Source of the DNA: Methanomassiliicoccaceae archaeon UBA71
GTDB taxonomy: Archaea; Thermoplasmatota; Thermoplasmata; Methanomassiliicoccales; Methanomethylophilaceae
Length of the DNA stretch: 64,000 bases
Direction of reading: 5' to 3'
NCBI GenBank assembly: GCA_002504405.1
Contig: DARO01000014.1
Location: 62,001 to 126,000, forward strand
Made by a program: the position numbers and the translations under genes
Part shown: piece after piece, positions 46,214-53,791 of the stretch
Position numbering within the stretch: the first letter of the stretch is position 1
Layout: each line of letters begins with the position of its first letter
The notes under the pieces: model-generated
Databases searched by the model: none
Seen by the model: only the letters and a program-made list of their open reading frames with translations
What the model was told of the DNA's origin: nothing

Positions 46214-47269
46214 ATGAACGACTTCACGAAGGTTAAGGCGGTGGAGTTCCCCAGGAACATCGTGGCCGGGCACGACGTGCTCGGAAACGTCCGCGAAATG
46301 TGCGAGGGGATCCACACCAGCAGGGTGGGCACCGTCATCACCGGCGAGACCACCATGAAGGCGGCCGGCAGGGATGTGCTAAGCTACCTGGACGGCTACG
46401 ACATGGATGTGGTCACGCTGGGGGAGGCCACCGTGGAGAACGCTTCCGTGGCCGTGGACAGGATTAAGGAGCACGGGTCCTCGTTCGTCCTGGCCATAGG
46501 CGGGGGAAGCAAGATCGACCTGGCCAAGGTCGTCTGCAACGAACTGAAGCTCCCGTTCATAAGCATCCCGACGTCCGCCGCCCATGACGGGATCGCGTCC
46601 AACAGGGCATCCCTCAAATCGGCATCAGGTTCCCGCTCCGTGGCCTCCGCATCGCCGATAGGCGTCATCGCTGACACCCAGGTCATAGTCAAGGCGCCGT
46701 ACCGCCTGCTTGCGTCCGGCTGCGCAGACGTCATCTCCAACCTCACCGCCATAATGGACTGGGACTTCGCCAGAAGGCTCAGGAACGAGGAGTTCAGCAG
46801 ATCGGCCAGCTCGTTGGCGCGCTACGCGGCAGAGTCCATAATGGACAGCTGCGACCTGATAAAGCCCAACATGGAGGAGAGCGTCTGGATAACGATCAAG
46901 CCCATCATCATGTCGGGCATATGCATGAGCATCGCGGGCAGCTCCCGCCCCACCAGCGGGGCGGAACACATGTTCTCCCATATGCTGGACCTGAGGCATC
47001 CGGGCAGGGCCCTCCACGGTGAGCAATGCGGGGTGGGGTCCATCATGACCATGTACCTCCACGGCGGCGACTGGGAGGCCATCAGAGATGCGCTAGCGGA
47101 GATAGGCGCGCCTACGGACGCCAAAGGACTCGGTATAACCGCCGACGACGTCATCGACGCCATGGTCCACGCCCACGAGATAAGGCCGGACAGGTTCACG
47201 ATACTGGGCGACAAGGGCATCAGCGCCGACGCCGCGGAGAACGTCGCGAGGGCGACGGGAGTGATTTGA
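46214..47269 (+). CDS. egsA: sn-Glycerol-1-phosphate dehydrogenase
   Basis: 351 residues. Makes sn-glycerol-1-phosphate from dihydroxyacetone phosphate, setting the stereochemistry of archaeal ether lipids. Motifs: LAIGGGSKIDLAKVV (NAD loop), ISIPTSAAHDGIASNRASL (Asp of the zinc site), SGAEHMFSHMLD (His ligand) and LHGEQCGVGS (second His). The family is the iron/zinc alcohol-dehydrogenase-like archaeal type. GGAGGA at 46202-46207 is seven bases before the ATG. UPF0179 follows after ten bases. Confidence 0.95.
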   Translation: MNDFTKVKAVEFPRNIVAGHDVLGNVREMCEGIHTSRVGTVITGETTMKAAGRDVLSYLDGYDMDVVTLGEATVENASVAVDRIKEHGSSFVLAIGGGSKIDLAKVVCNELKLPFISIPTSAAHDGIASNRASLKSASGSRSVASASPIGVIADTQVIVKAPYRLLASGCADVISNLTAIMDWDFARRLRNEEFSRSASSLARYAAESIMDSCDLIKPNMEESVWITIKPIIMSGICMSIAGSSRPTSGAEHMFSHMLDLRHPGRALHGEQCGVGSIMTMYLHGGDWEAIRDALAEIGAPTDAKGLGITADDVIDAMVHAHEIRPDRFTILGDKGISADAAENVARATGVI

Positions 47270-47279
47270 GGTCGGTAGG

Positions 47280-47705
47280 ATGGCACTGATTACATTGATC
47301 GGCGAGCCGCAGGCCGTGGAGGGCAGGGAGTTCTACTTCATGGGCCCCATAGCGGATTGCAAGGACTGCAGGCTCAAGGGGGTGTGCTTCAACCTGGAGG
47401 CCGGATCCAGATACCGGGTGGTCGCCGTAAGGAGCCAGAAGCACGAGTGCCAGGAATGCGAGGGGGAGGTCGTGGCAGTGGAGGTGGAGAAGGTCCCCAC
47501 CCCGGCGGCGGTTACCAAGAAGGGCACCATGGACGGGGTCACGATCACGTACTCCGAATCCAGGTGCGACATGGTGTCCTGCCCGAACTACCACATGTGC
47601 CACGCGCTCGGTAAGAAGGACGGCCAGAAGTACATGGTCACGGCCGTCAGGGGCGACGTGGACTGCCCACGCGGCGAATCCCTGCTGGACGTCGACCTGC
47701 TCTGA
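47280..47705 (+). CDS. UPF0179 family protein
   Basis: 141 residues, the archaeal UPF0179 family of unknown function. Eight cysteines lie in groups: CKDCRLKGVC (residues ~27-36), CQECEG (around 57), and CDMVSCPNYHMCH followed by DCPRGE, consistent with zinc or iron-sulfur binding. The ITLIGEPQAVEGREFYFMGP opening is characteristic. Co-directional with egsA (ten-base gap) and probably co-transcribed. It converges on purC; the 50-base gap contains a GC-rich self-complementary stretch (around 47724-47748). Confidence 0.88.
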   Translation: MALITLIGEPQAVEGREFYFMGPIADCKDCRLKGVCFNLEAGSRYRVVAVRSQKHECQECEGEVVAVEVEKVPTPAAVTKKGTMDGVTITYSESRCDMVSCPNYHMCHALGKKDGQKYMVTAVRGDVDCPRGESLLDVDLL

Positions 47706-47758
47706 GTCCGCGGAAGAATGGGTCCGGGACGCCCTGGGGCGCCCCGGGCTGACGTTTA

Positions 47759-48661
47759 TCAGAACTTCTCGCCGGTGATGCGCTCGTACATGTCGACGTA
47801 CAGCTTGCTCACGCGGTCGATTATCTCCTGGGGGAGTGCGGGTATGTCCGGCTCCGGGAGGCCCTTCTCGCGGGCGGAGTAGAGCGCCTCGTGGTACCCG
47901 GTCTCGCGGTAGTACTGGCGGACGAACTCCTTGGAGAGCTCTACGATGTTGCCCTTGGCGTACTCGTCGGCATCCCACCAGCGGTCCTCGTCCAGCGTCC
48001 CGAAAGTGTCGACGACCATGAGCTTCCTGTCCTTGTCGTAGGCGAACTCCTTCTTGCCGTCGCAGTGGATCAGGCCCCTCTTGCCCGCCTCGCGTCCGAT
48101 TATCTCGTCGATCCTGAGGACGGTGTCCTTGATCTCCTGGAACTCCTCCTCGGAGAGGCCTGCCATCTCCTTGGCCTCCTCGTCGGTGAGGTTCTCGTCG
48201 TGCTCCTCCAGCTTCGTTGTGCACTCGATGAACGGGACCGGGAGCTTCTCTCCCCTCTTGACCTCATGGCCAGCAGGGAACCCGAGGTCCTCTGCCTTGA
48301 CCTTACCGGACTTGATCCTGTCCAGGAGGGAGCCGGCCGCGTAGTACCTGCAGATGACCTCGAGGGGGATCAGGTAGTTGGTGGTCTCACCGTCGATCTT
48401 GCTGTAGTCGCGGATGATGTCGACCCTCCTGACCCTCATCCTGTCCTTGGACGGCTCGCTGATGTAGTGGTTGTTGATTCCCTCCTGGGACAGGAGCGTG
48501 AACCAGTACTTGGCGGTCCTGCAGAGTGTCTCGCCCTTGTGCGGGATCTTCGAGGGTATGATCTTGTCGAACACCGAGATGTTGTCGGTGTAGGCGAACT
48601 CCAGCGTGTCGTCGTCCACCTTGTAGACTTCCTTGACCTTCCCGGTCATTATGTGCTCCAT
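47759..48661 (-). CDS. purC: Phosphoribosylaminoimidazole-succinocarboxamide synthase PurC
   Basis: 300 residues. Adds aspartate to CAIR in purine synthesis. Motifs: GKVKEVYKVDDDTLEFAYTDNISVFDKIIPSKIPHKG in broken form (residues 7-43), SGKVKAEDLGFP and GLIHCDGKKEFAYD with DTFGTLDEDRWW. The longer form (about 300 residues) fits eukaryote/archaea-like SAICAR synthases with a C-terminal extension. ATG 48661 is 26 bases from a TATA-like TTATCTATC element (around 48687), so leaderless; ATG 48649 (MTGKVKEV) is an alternative. Confidence 0.93.
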   Translation of the reverse strand: MEHIMTGKVKEVYKVDDDTLEFAYTDNISVFDKIIPSKIPHKGETLCRTAKYWFTLLSQEGINNHYISEPSKDRMRVRRVDIIRDYSKIDGETTNYLIPLEVICRYYAAGSLLDRIKSGKVKAEDLGFPAGHEVKRGEKLPVPFIECTTKLEEHDENLTDEEAKEMAGLSEEEFQEIKDTVLRIDEIIGREAGKRGLIHCDGKKEFAYDKDRKLMVVDTFGTLDEDRWWDADEYAKGNIVELSKEFVRQYYRETGYHEALYSAREKGLPEPDIPALPQEIIDRVSKLYVDMYERITGEKF

Positions 48662-48706
48662 GGGCCCTCGAAGGGGCCATGGGATAGATAAGGATGTTGA
48701 AATGGC

Positions 48707-49414
48707 TCAACGCGGCCCGCACGCGGGGCAGTCGGGGTCGCGTATCACCTCTACGGACTCCGACGACATGGACTCCAGGTCGAAGGCGACGATCCGCCCC
48801 CTGCTGGAGGGCTCCATCCCGGCGATGACCCTCAGGGCCTCCAGCGCCTCCACCCCGGCTATGGCCGATACGGCCGCCCCCACCGACGGGACCGGGCCCT
48901 CCGGATCCGCCATGGTGCCCAGCATGCACCTTAGGCACGGGGTCTCCCCCGGGATCGACACGGCGACCTGACCGTGGGTTCCGGTGACCCCCGCATGCAC
49001 GAGGGGTATGCCCTCGGCCACGGAATAATCGTTGAGCGCCATCCTGGCCTGGAACGAGTCCAGGCAGTCCACGATGACGTCGCACCCCTTGAACGCGGAT
49101 GCGGTCACCTCGTCGATGGGCTGCGATACCGCCTCCACATCGGCGCACGGGTTCAGGGCGAGGACCCATTCCGCGGAGATCACCGCCTTGGGCCTGATGT
49201 CCCCTGCGGCGTAGATGAACTGGCGGTTGAGATTGGTCACCTGCGGGACATCGTGGTCGGCGAGGACGAACCTGCATACGCCCGCCATCGCCAGCGACGT
49301 TATCACGTTGACGCCCAGACCGCCGCAGCCGGCGACCCCGACCTTGGCGCTCATGATCCTCCTCTGACCCTCCTCTCCGAAGATGGGGATCTGCCTTTCG
49401 AACCTCCCGGTCAC
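48707..49414 (-). CDS. E1-like (MoeB/ThiF/HesA family) adenylyltransferase
   Basis: 235 residues. Rossmann ATP-binding loop GCGGLGVNV (about 24-32), DHDVPQVTNLNRQ (Mg-Asp, Arg finger), then DVIVDCLDSFQAR, and two zinc CxxC pairs (CLRCM about residue 142, CPACG at the C-terminus). In archaea such enzymes activate SAMP/MoaD-type sulfur carriers for molybdopterin and tRNA thiolation. It is longer than the ThiF at 2905-3513 and keeps zinc ligands, so it is probably not thiazole-specific. The start is GTG 49414, overlapping the cinA-like stop (GTGA); RFERQIPIFGEEGQ is the family N-terminus. Confidence 0.88.
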   Translation of the reverse strand: MTGRFERQIPIFGEEGQRRIMSAKVGVAGCGGLGVNVITSLAMAGVCRFVLADHDVPQVTNLNRQFIYAAGDIRPKAVISAEWVLALNPCADVEAVSQPIDEVTASAFKGCDVIVDCLDSFQARMALNDYSVAEGIPLVHAGVTGTHGQVAVSIPGETPCLRCMLGTMADPEGPVPSVGAAVSAIAGVEALEALRVIAGMEPSSRGRIVAFDLESMSSESVEVIRDPDCPACGPR

Positions 49415-49893
49415 AGTATACCCTCCACGAAGTCCCTCATCAGGGCGCATGCCTCCCTGACAGTGCTGTCGCGGACCTGCTGGCGCTCCCCCTCGAAGTT
49501 GTTGCGGGTCGTTACGCACCGGCTGCCGTCGGACACGGAGATGTACACCAGTCCGACCGGCTTCTCCTGGGTCCCTCCACCGGGGCCGGCTATGCCTGTA
49601 ACCGCCAGCGAGTAGTCGGCTCCGAACACCCTCGCCGCCCCCAGCGCCATCTCCTCCGCGGTCTCGGAGCTCACCGCCCCGTGTGACGCCAGCGTCTCCG
49701 CGGAGACTCCGAGCACTGACTCCTTGGATTCGTTGCTGTACGTGACGGCGCCGCCGAGGAAGAACCTGGATGATCCTGGGATTTCAGTCAGGGATGCCGA
49801 TATGAGGCCCCCCGTGCAGGATTCGGCGCAGCAGACGGTCGCCCCCCTGGCCAGGAGGGTCTCGGCGAGACGGTCGGCATCGGAGGGGCGCAT
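49411..49893 (-). CDS. CinA-like nicotinamide-nucleotide amidase (PncC domain)
   Basis: 160 residues, the stand-alone C-terminal CinA domain. It deamidates NMN to NaMN. Motifs: CCAESCTGGLISASLTEIPGSS (Ser/Thr pocket), GGAVTYSNESKESVLGV, GAVSSETAEEMALG and VTGIAGPGGGT.EKPVGLVYI. It sits in one unit with nadM upstream, a logical NAD-metabolism pair. The ATG at 49893 lies inside the nadM frame (110-base overlap) and has GGAGGT eight bases before it. Confidence 0.9.
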   Translation of the reverse strand: MRPSDADRLAETLLARGATVCCAESCTGGLISASLTEIPGSSRFFLGGAVTYSNESKESVLGVSAETLASHGAVSSETAEEMALGAARVFGADYSLAVTGIAGPGGGTQEKPVGLVYISVSDGSRCVTTRNNFEGERQQVRDSTVREACALMRDFVEGIL

Positions 49894-50422
49894 CGCTCAT
49901 ACCTCCGGAGATCGCCTTCAGCCTGCCCTCCCCGTCTATGTCGGCTATGACCTCCGCCACCGCCTCCGGGACGAGCTGCCTCCAGTCCTCACCGGCGACC
50001 ATCCTGCGGCGGACCTCCGTGCCCGAGTACAGGCTGCGGTCGTATATGGGCGAGTCCCTGACCTCGTAGCCCGCCTCTTCGAACAGCCTCCTGGTCATGG
50101 GGTTGTTCGAGTATACGGCTCCGAACGGGGGGACCATGGACACCACGTGCGACACCCAGACGGAGTACCTGTTCAGGTCCTCCACCGGGACGATGCTGTA
50201 GTTGGAAACGCCCTCTGCCCTCAGGGCCCTGTTGATCATGAGGTAGCGCTCCCCGGCCGTGAAGGGGTTGTCCGGGTGATGGGAGTACTGGGCGCTCCCG
50301 ATGCCGACTATCAGGTGCTCGGATTCCTCAGCGCATTTCAATAGGACTCCCATGTGCCCCCTGTGCAGCGGCTGGAACCTGCCGATGACGAGGGAGGAAC
50401 CGGAGCAAAGGTCCCTGCTCAT
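49784..50422 (-). CDS. nadM: Nicotinamide-nucleotide adenylyltransferase NadM (with extended tail)
   Basis: 212 residues as read. Makes NAD from NMN and ATP. The archaeal nucleotidyltransferase motif GRFQPLHRGHMG (residues 14-25), VGIGSAQYSHHPDNPFTAGER, SNNPMTRRLF and YSGTEVRRRM are complete. Homologous sequence ends near residue 172 (DIDGEGRLKAISGG); archaeal NadM is usually about 170-180 residues. The last ~37 residues are Arg/Pro/Gly-rich and read through the start of the cinA-like gene, so a stop has probably been lost. A TATA box at 50445-50452 is 26 bases before the ATG. Confidence 0.88.
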   Translation of the reverse strand: MSRDLCSGSSLVIGRFQPLHRGHMGVLLKCAEESEHLIVGIGSAQYSHHPDNPFTAGERYLMINRALRAEGVSNYSIVPVEDLNRYSVWVSHVVSMVPPFGAVYSNNPMTRRLFEEAGYEVRDSPIYDRSLYSGTEVRRRMVAGEDWRQLVPEAVAEVIADIDGEGRLKAISGGMSDAPLRCRPSRRDPPGQGGDRLLRRILHGGPHIGIPD

Positions 50423-50456
50423 GCGTTTCCAATCGGGGATTCCGTATTTAATGGAC

Positions 50457-50483
50457 CGCCCTCCGGATAACGCCCGGAGGGCG
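50457..50483 (-). terminator. Perfect 10-bp hairpin after lonB
   Basis: CGCCCTCCGG (50457-50466), seven-base loop, CCGGAGGGCG (50474-50483), 18 bases beyond the lonB stop on the minus strand and directly before the nadM promoter. Confidence 0.6.
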
Positions 50484-50500
50484 TGTGGATGGAATGCGTT

Positions 50501-52591
50501 TCACTGGGGCGCAGGGGTCGGAACCGCATGGTCGGCGACCGTCGCCTCGGCGGATGCGGACGGCTCGGGAGCGGGCCCCGGCTCCGCCGGGACCTCCGCA
50601 GCCGGACCGGCATCCATGTGGTAGTGGTGCTCCGCGGGAGGCTCGATCCTCTTGGCGGTCGACTTCCCGTCCTCGGTGAGGGGCAGGAGCTTGTCCATGT
50701 ACTGCCTCTTCATCGGGCAGTCCACGAAGGCGTACTCGAACACGTCGCGGAGATTCTCCACGGTGTAGATCTCCATGTCCTTGTAGTACCTGTTCTCGAT
50801 CATGACGTCCTTTGCGTTGTCCTCGGGGATGAGGGCGATCTTGATGCCCGAGGCGGCGGCGGCCTCCAGCTTGGCGGTGACCCCTCCTACGGGCAGGACC
50901 TTACCCCTGACGCTGAGGGACCCGGTCATCGCCAGGTCCTGGCGGATGGGTATGTTCTCCAGGGCCGAGATTATGACGGTTGCCATGGTTATCGATGCCG
51001 AGTCGCCCTCGACACCGTCGTAAGTCCCGATGTACTGCAGGTGGATGTCGCTGTCGGACAGGTTGGTCATGGTGTACTTCTTGATGACGGCGGAGATGTT
51101 GTCCACGGCCTCCTTGGCGATGGTCCCCAGCTGGCCGGTGGCCACGATGCGCCCGGACCTCTTGGTCTGGGACGGGGACACCTCGGCGACTATCGGGAGC
51201 ACTATTCCGGAGTACTCCGCCATGTTGGAGCTGGCGTTGAGGGCGGCGAGGCCGTTGATCATACCGACCTTCTCGCCGCTGGTGCTGAACATCTCGTAGG
51301 CCTGGTTGGCCTCGATGTATCTGTCGGCCACCTGCTTCTCGAGGCTGCGGGCGGTCCCCCTGGCGACGATGACGTCCTCCATGGAGACGACCTTGGAGTT
51401 CCTCTGGACGGCCATGTCCCCGGCCACCCTGACGAGCCCTCCGAGCTCCCTCATCCTGAGGGTGAGCTCCCCCTTCCTTCCAGCGCGGCGCTGGGCCTCG
51501 CGGAGGATCTCGGCGACAGCGAACCTGTCGAAATGGGGGATCTTGCCGTCCTTCCTTACCTCCTGGGCGACGAAGCGGGTGATCTTGTCGCGGTTCTCGT
51601 CGGTGTCCGGCATCGTGCTGCGCATGTACACCTCGTAACCGTATCCCCTTATCCTCGACCTGAGGGCAGGGTGCATACCCTGGATGGCGTCCATGTTCCC
51701 GGCGCAGACCATGATGAAGTCGCAGGGCACGGGTTCGGACTTTACAAGCGCGCCCGAGGAGCGCTCGGACTGCCCGGTGATGGCCATCTTCTTCTCCTGC
51801 ATCGCGGTGAGCAGGGCCTGCTGGGACTCCATCCTGAGCATGTTGATCTCGTCGAGGTAGAGGACACCCTTGTTGGCCTTGTGTATGGCCCCGGCCTCCA
51901 GCCTGTCGTGGGACGGGGTCTCGAGGCCGCCCGACTGGAACGGGTCGTGCCTGACATCACCGAGGAGCGCACCGGCATGGGTTCCAGTGGCGTCTATGAA
52001 CGGGGGCATGTCCCCCGGATCGTGTCCCACCAGCACCTTGGGCACTATGGCGACCTCGTTCCTGGTCTGGCCCGGGGTCCTGAATATCATCACGATGAAC
52101 AGGGCGCCCATTATGGCGATGAGTGCGATGGTGAAGTTGTTGAGCATGATGGATGCGAGGAATCCCAGGACGATGATCGCCAGGCAGGCGTAGATGTACA
52201 TCGTGTTCTTTTGGTTCCTCTGCTGCGCTGCGATCGCCTTCTGTTCGGCGACCACGGCCTTCCCCTTCCCGGCGGGGAACACCCTTATCCTGGGCTCGTT
52301 GAAGTCCTCCGGGTTGTGGTACGACACGATGTCCTGCAGGTCCTCCTTCGGCAGGTACTCGACCATGGAGTTCGCCAGCATCGACTTGCCCGTACCGGGC
52401 TCGCCGATGAGCATGACGTGCCTCTTCTGGGAAGCGGCCTTGCGCATGACCTCCACCGCCTCCTCCTGGCCTATGACCCTGTCCGCCATGAGGTCTGGGA
52501 TCTGTATATCCTCTGTGGTGGCGAAGGTCTGCCTGTCAGCCCACTCCTCTACCGAGAGCTCGGACCTCTTGACATCTTCTCTTCCTTTCAT
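50501..52591 (-). CDS. lonB: Archaeal membrane-bound Lon protease LonB
   Basis: 696 residues. ATP-dependent protease of the membrane-anchored archaeal type. AAA+ part with Walker A GEPGTGKS (63-70); two membrane helices inserted at about 131-175, the hallmark of LonB; Walker B VLYLDEIN; then the protease domain with Ser531 (EGDSAS) and Lys574 (VTAKLEAA) as the catalytic dyad. The last ~50 residues form a Pro/Ala/Glu-rich tail absent from most LonB proteins. The TATA box on the minus strand (52621-52629) suggests a very short leader. Single-gene unit. Confidence 0.95.
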   Translation of the reverse strand: MKGREDVKRSELSVEEWADRQTFATTEDIQIPDLMADRVIGQEEAVEVMRKAASQKRHVMLIGEPGTGKSMLANSMVEYLPKEDLQDIVSYHNPEDFNEPRIRVFPAGKGKAVVAEQKAIAAQQRNQKNTMYIYACLAIIVLGFLASIMLNNFTIALIAIMGALFIVMIFRTPGQTRNEVAIVPKVLVGHDPGDMPPFIDATGTHAGALLGDVRHDPFQSGGLETPSHDRLEAGAIHKANKGVLYLDEINMLRMESQQALLTAMQEKKMAITGQSERSSGALVKSEPVPCDFIMVCAGNMDAIQGMHPALRSRIRGYGYEVYMRSTMPDTDENRDKITRFVAQEVRKDGKIPHFDRFAVAEILREAQRRAGRKGELTLRMRELGGLVRVAGDMAVQRNSKVVSMEDVIVARGTARSLEKQVADRYIEANQAYEMFSTSGEKVGMINGLAALNASSNMAEYSGIVLPIVAEVSPSQTKRSGRIVATGQLGTIAKEAVDNISAVIKKYTMTNLSDSDIHLQYIGTYDGVEGDSASITMATVIISALENIPIRQDLAMTGSLSVRGKVLPVGGVTAKLEAAAASGIKIALIPEDNAKDVMIENRYYKDMEIYTVENLRDVFEYAFVDCPMKRQYMDKLLPLTEDGKSTAKRIEPPAEHHYHMDAGPAAEVPAEPGPAPEPSASAEATVADHAVPTPAPQ

Positions 52592-52620
52592 GTTTCCCCC
52601 GATAATCTAGTTTGTTGTTG

Positions 52621-52629
52621 TATATAAAG
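52621..52629 (-). promoter_or_regulatory. TATA box of lonB
   Basis: Minus-strand CTTTATATA is centred about 34 bases before the ATG at 52591, giving a leader of about eight bases. Confidence 0.5.
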
Positions 52630-52654
52630 CTTAATGGAGCATCCTCCGTGCTGG

Positions 52655-53713
52655 TCAGAGCTCCCCGCTCCTCATCGCGTACAGTATCACCGCGACTATG
52701 ATGACCATCACTAGCACTGTCACAATCTGCAGCCCGTACTTCTCCAGGATGGACCTGTCGTCCGGCCACTCGTAACCCGTGTACGAGAGGCTTGGCGCCT
52801 GCAGGGAGTTCTCCGCCGAAAGGTCCAGGTCGGCCACGTGGACCGAGCCGAACCATCCTCCGGACACCTGCGTCGTGAAACCGGCGAGCAGAGGGGACCT
52901 GTCGTCCCCATCGTATATCGTCACGTCCGTCCCGTACACGCTGTCCCCGTCGACGATCACGTTCCAGTACCCCCTCTCGGAGGACCCGTCGGAGGACAGT
53001 ATGTCGCCGGCGACCGTCATCACCGTCGTAACCCCGCTGTAGGCGCAGAGGTAGGTGAAAGCAGCCGCGATCCCGGCCGACGATGAGCTGCCACCGACCA
53101 GGGCGTCGTAGGCGTTGCTGACGGCCCCCTCCTCGTCATCGGTGACGGTGACCCTGTGGAGACGGTCGGAGATGGCCTTGACCTTGTCCGACAGCGACCC
53201 GCTGTACTGCTCCCTGGCCGACCTCAGCTTCTCGATGACCGAGGCGGTCTCGTTGGCCTCCGTGGACGAGTCGTCCGCGTACCTGTCCGGCACCGTGAGC
53301 GTGAACCTGACCTCCGAGGCCACGAAGTACTGGCCGCCCGACACAGTGACGGTCTTGACCGATGACTCGATCTCCACGGCCGACACGGGAAGGTCCCAGA
53401 GCCATACGGCCTCAGGGTTCGTGTAGTATATCGCGGCGAGCGCGGAGTTCACGGTTTCCGAGGCATAGGCCTTGGCCTCGTCCTCGGAACTGAAGAGAAC
53501 TGGGTTCCCCAGAACGATGACGAAACTCAGCTGATTCGAAGGGGACGCGAGGGAAGCCTCGATGCTGCTTGAGACCTCGGAGTATACCGCCTCCCCGTTG
53601 GCGTCCAGCTGGGACCTGTAGTCGGTCACGGCAGCGGCGCCTTCCGCCGATGGGGCGAATGCGACGGCCACCATCAGTATGACCGCCAGGGCTGCAAGGC
53701 ATTTTCCTCTCAT
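52655..53713 (-). CDS. Secreted, membrane-anchored pseudo-transglutaminase
   Basis: 352 residues. Signal peptide (about 1-25, CLAALAVILMVAVAFAPSAEG) and one C-terminal membrane helix (about 326-348) with a short cytoplasmic tail. A domain at about 100-270 follows the transglutaminase/CYK3 layout: GGSSSSAGIAAAFTYLCAYSGV, then RGYWNVIVDGDSVYGTDVT. The positions of catalytic Cys and His read Ser and Gly while the Asp is kept, so it should be inactive as a peptidase or cross-linker. A binding or structural role in the envelope is likelier. Start ATG 53713 fits a TATA box at 53737-53744. Confidence 0.65.
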   Translation of the reverse strand: MRGKCLAALAVILMVAVAFAPSAEGAAAVTDYRSQLDANGEAVYSEVSSSIEASLASPSNQLSFVIVLGNPVLFSSEDEAKAYASETVNSALAAIYYTNPEAVWLWDLPVSAVEIESSVKTVTVSGGQYFVASEVRFTLTVPDRYADDSSTEANETASVIEKLRSAREQYSGSLSDKVKAISDRLHRVTVTDDEEGAVSNAYDALVGGSSSSAGIAAAFTYLCAYSGVTTVMTVAGDILSSDGSSERGYWNVIVDGDSVYGTDVTIYDGDDRSPLLAGFTTQVSGGWFGSVHVADLDLSAENSLQAPSLSYTGYEWPDDRSILEKYGLQIVTVLVMVIIVAVILYAMRSGEL

Positions 53714-53791
53714 GATGCCCGTCCCATCGCTCATCCCTTATTAATTCTAATTCCCGGAACCCTCGGAGAATGGGTTCGAAGGCGAGGGGTT

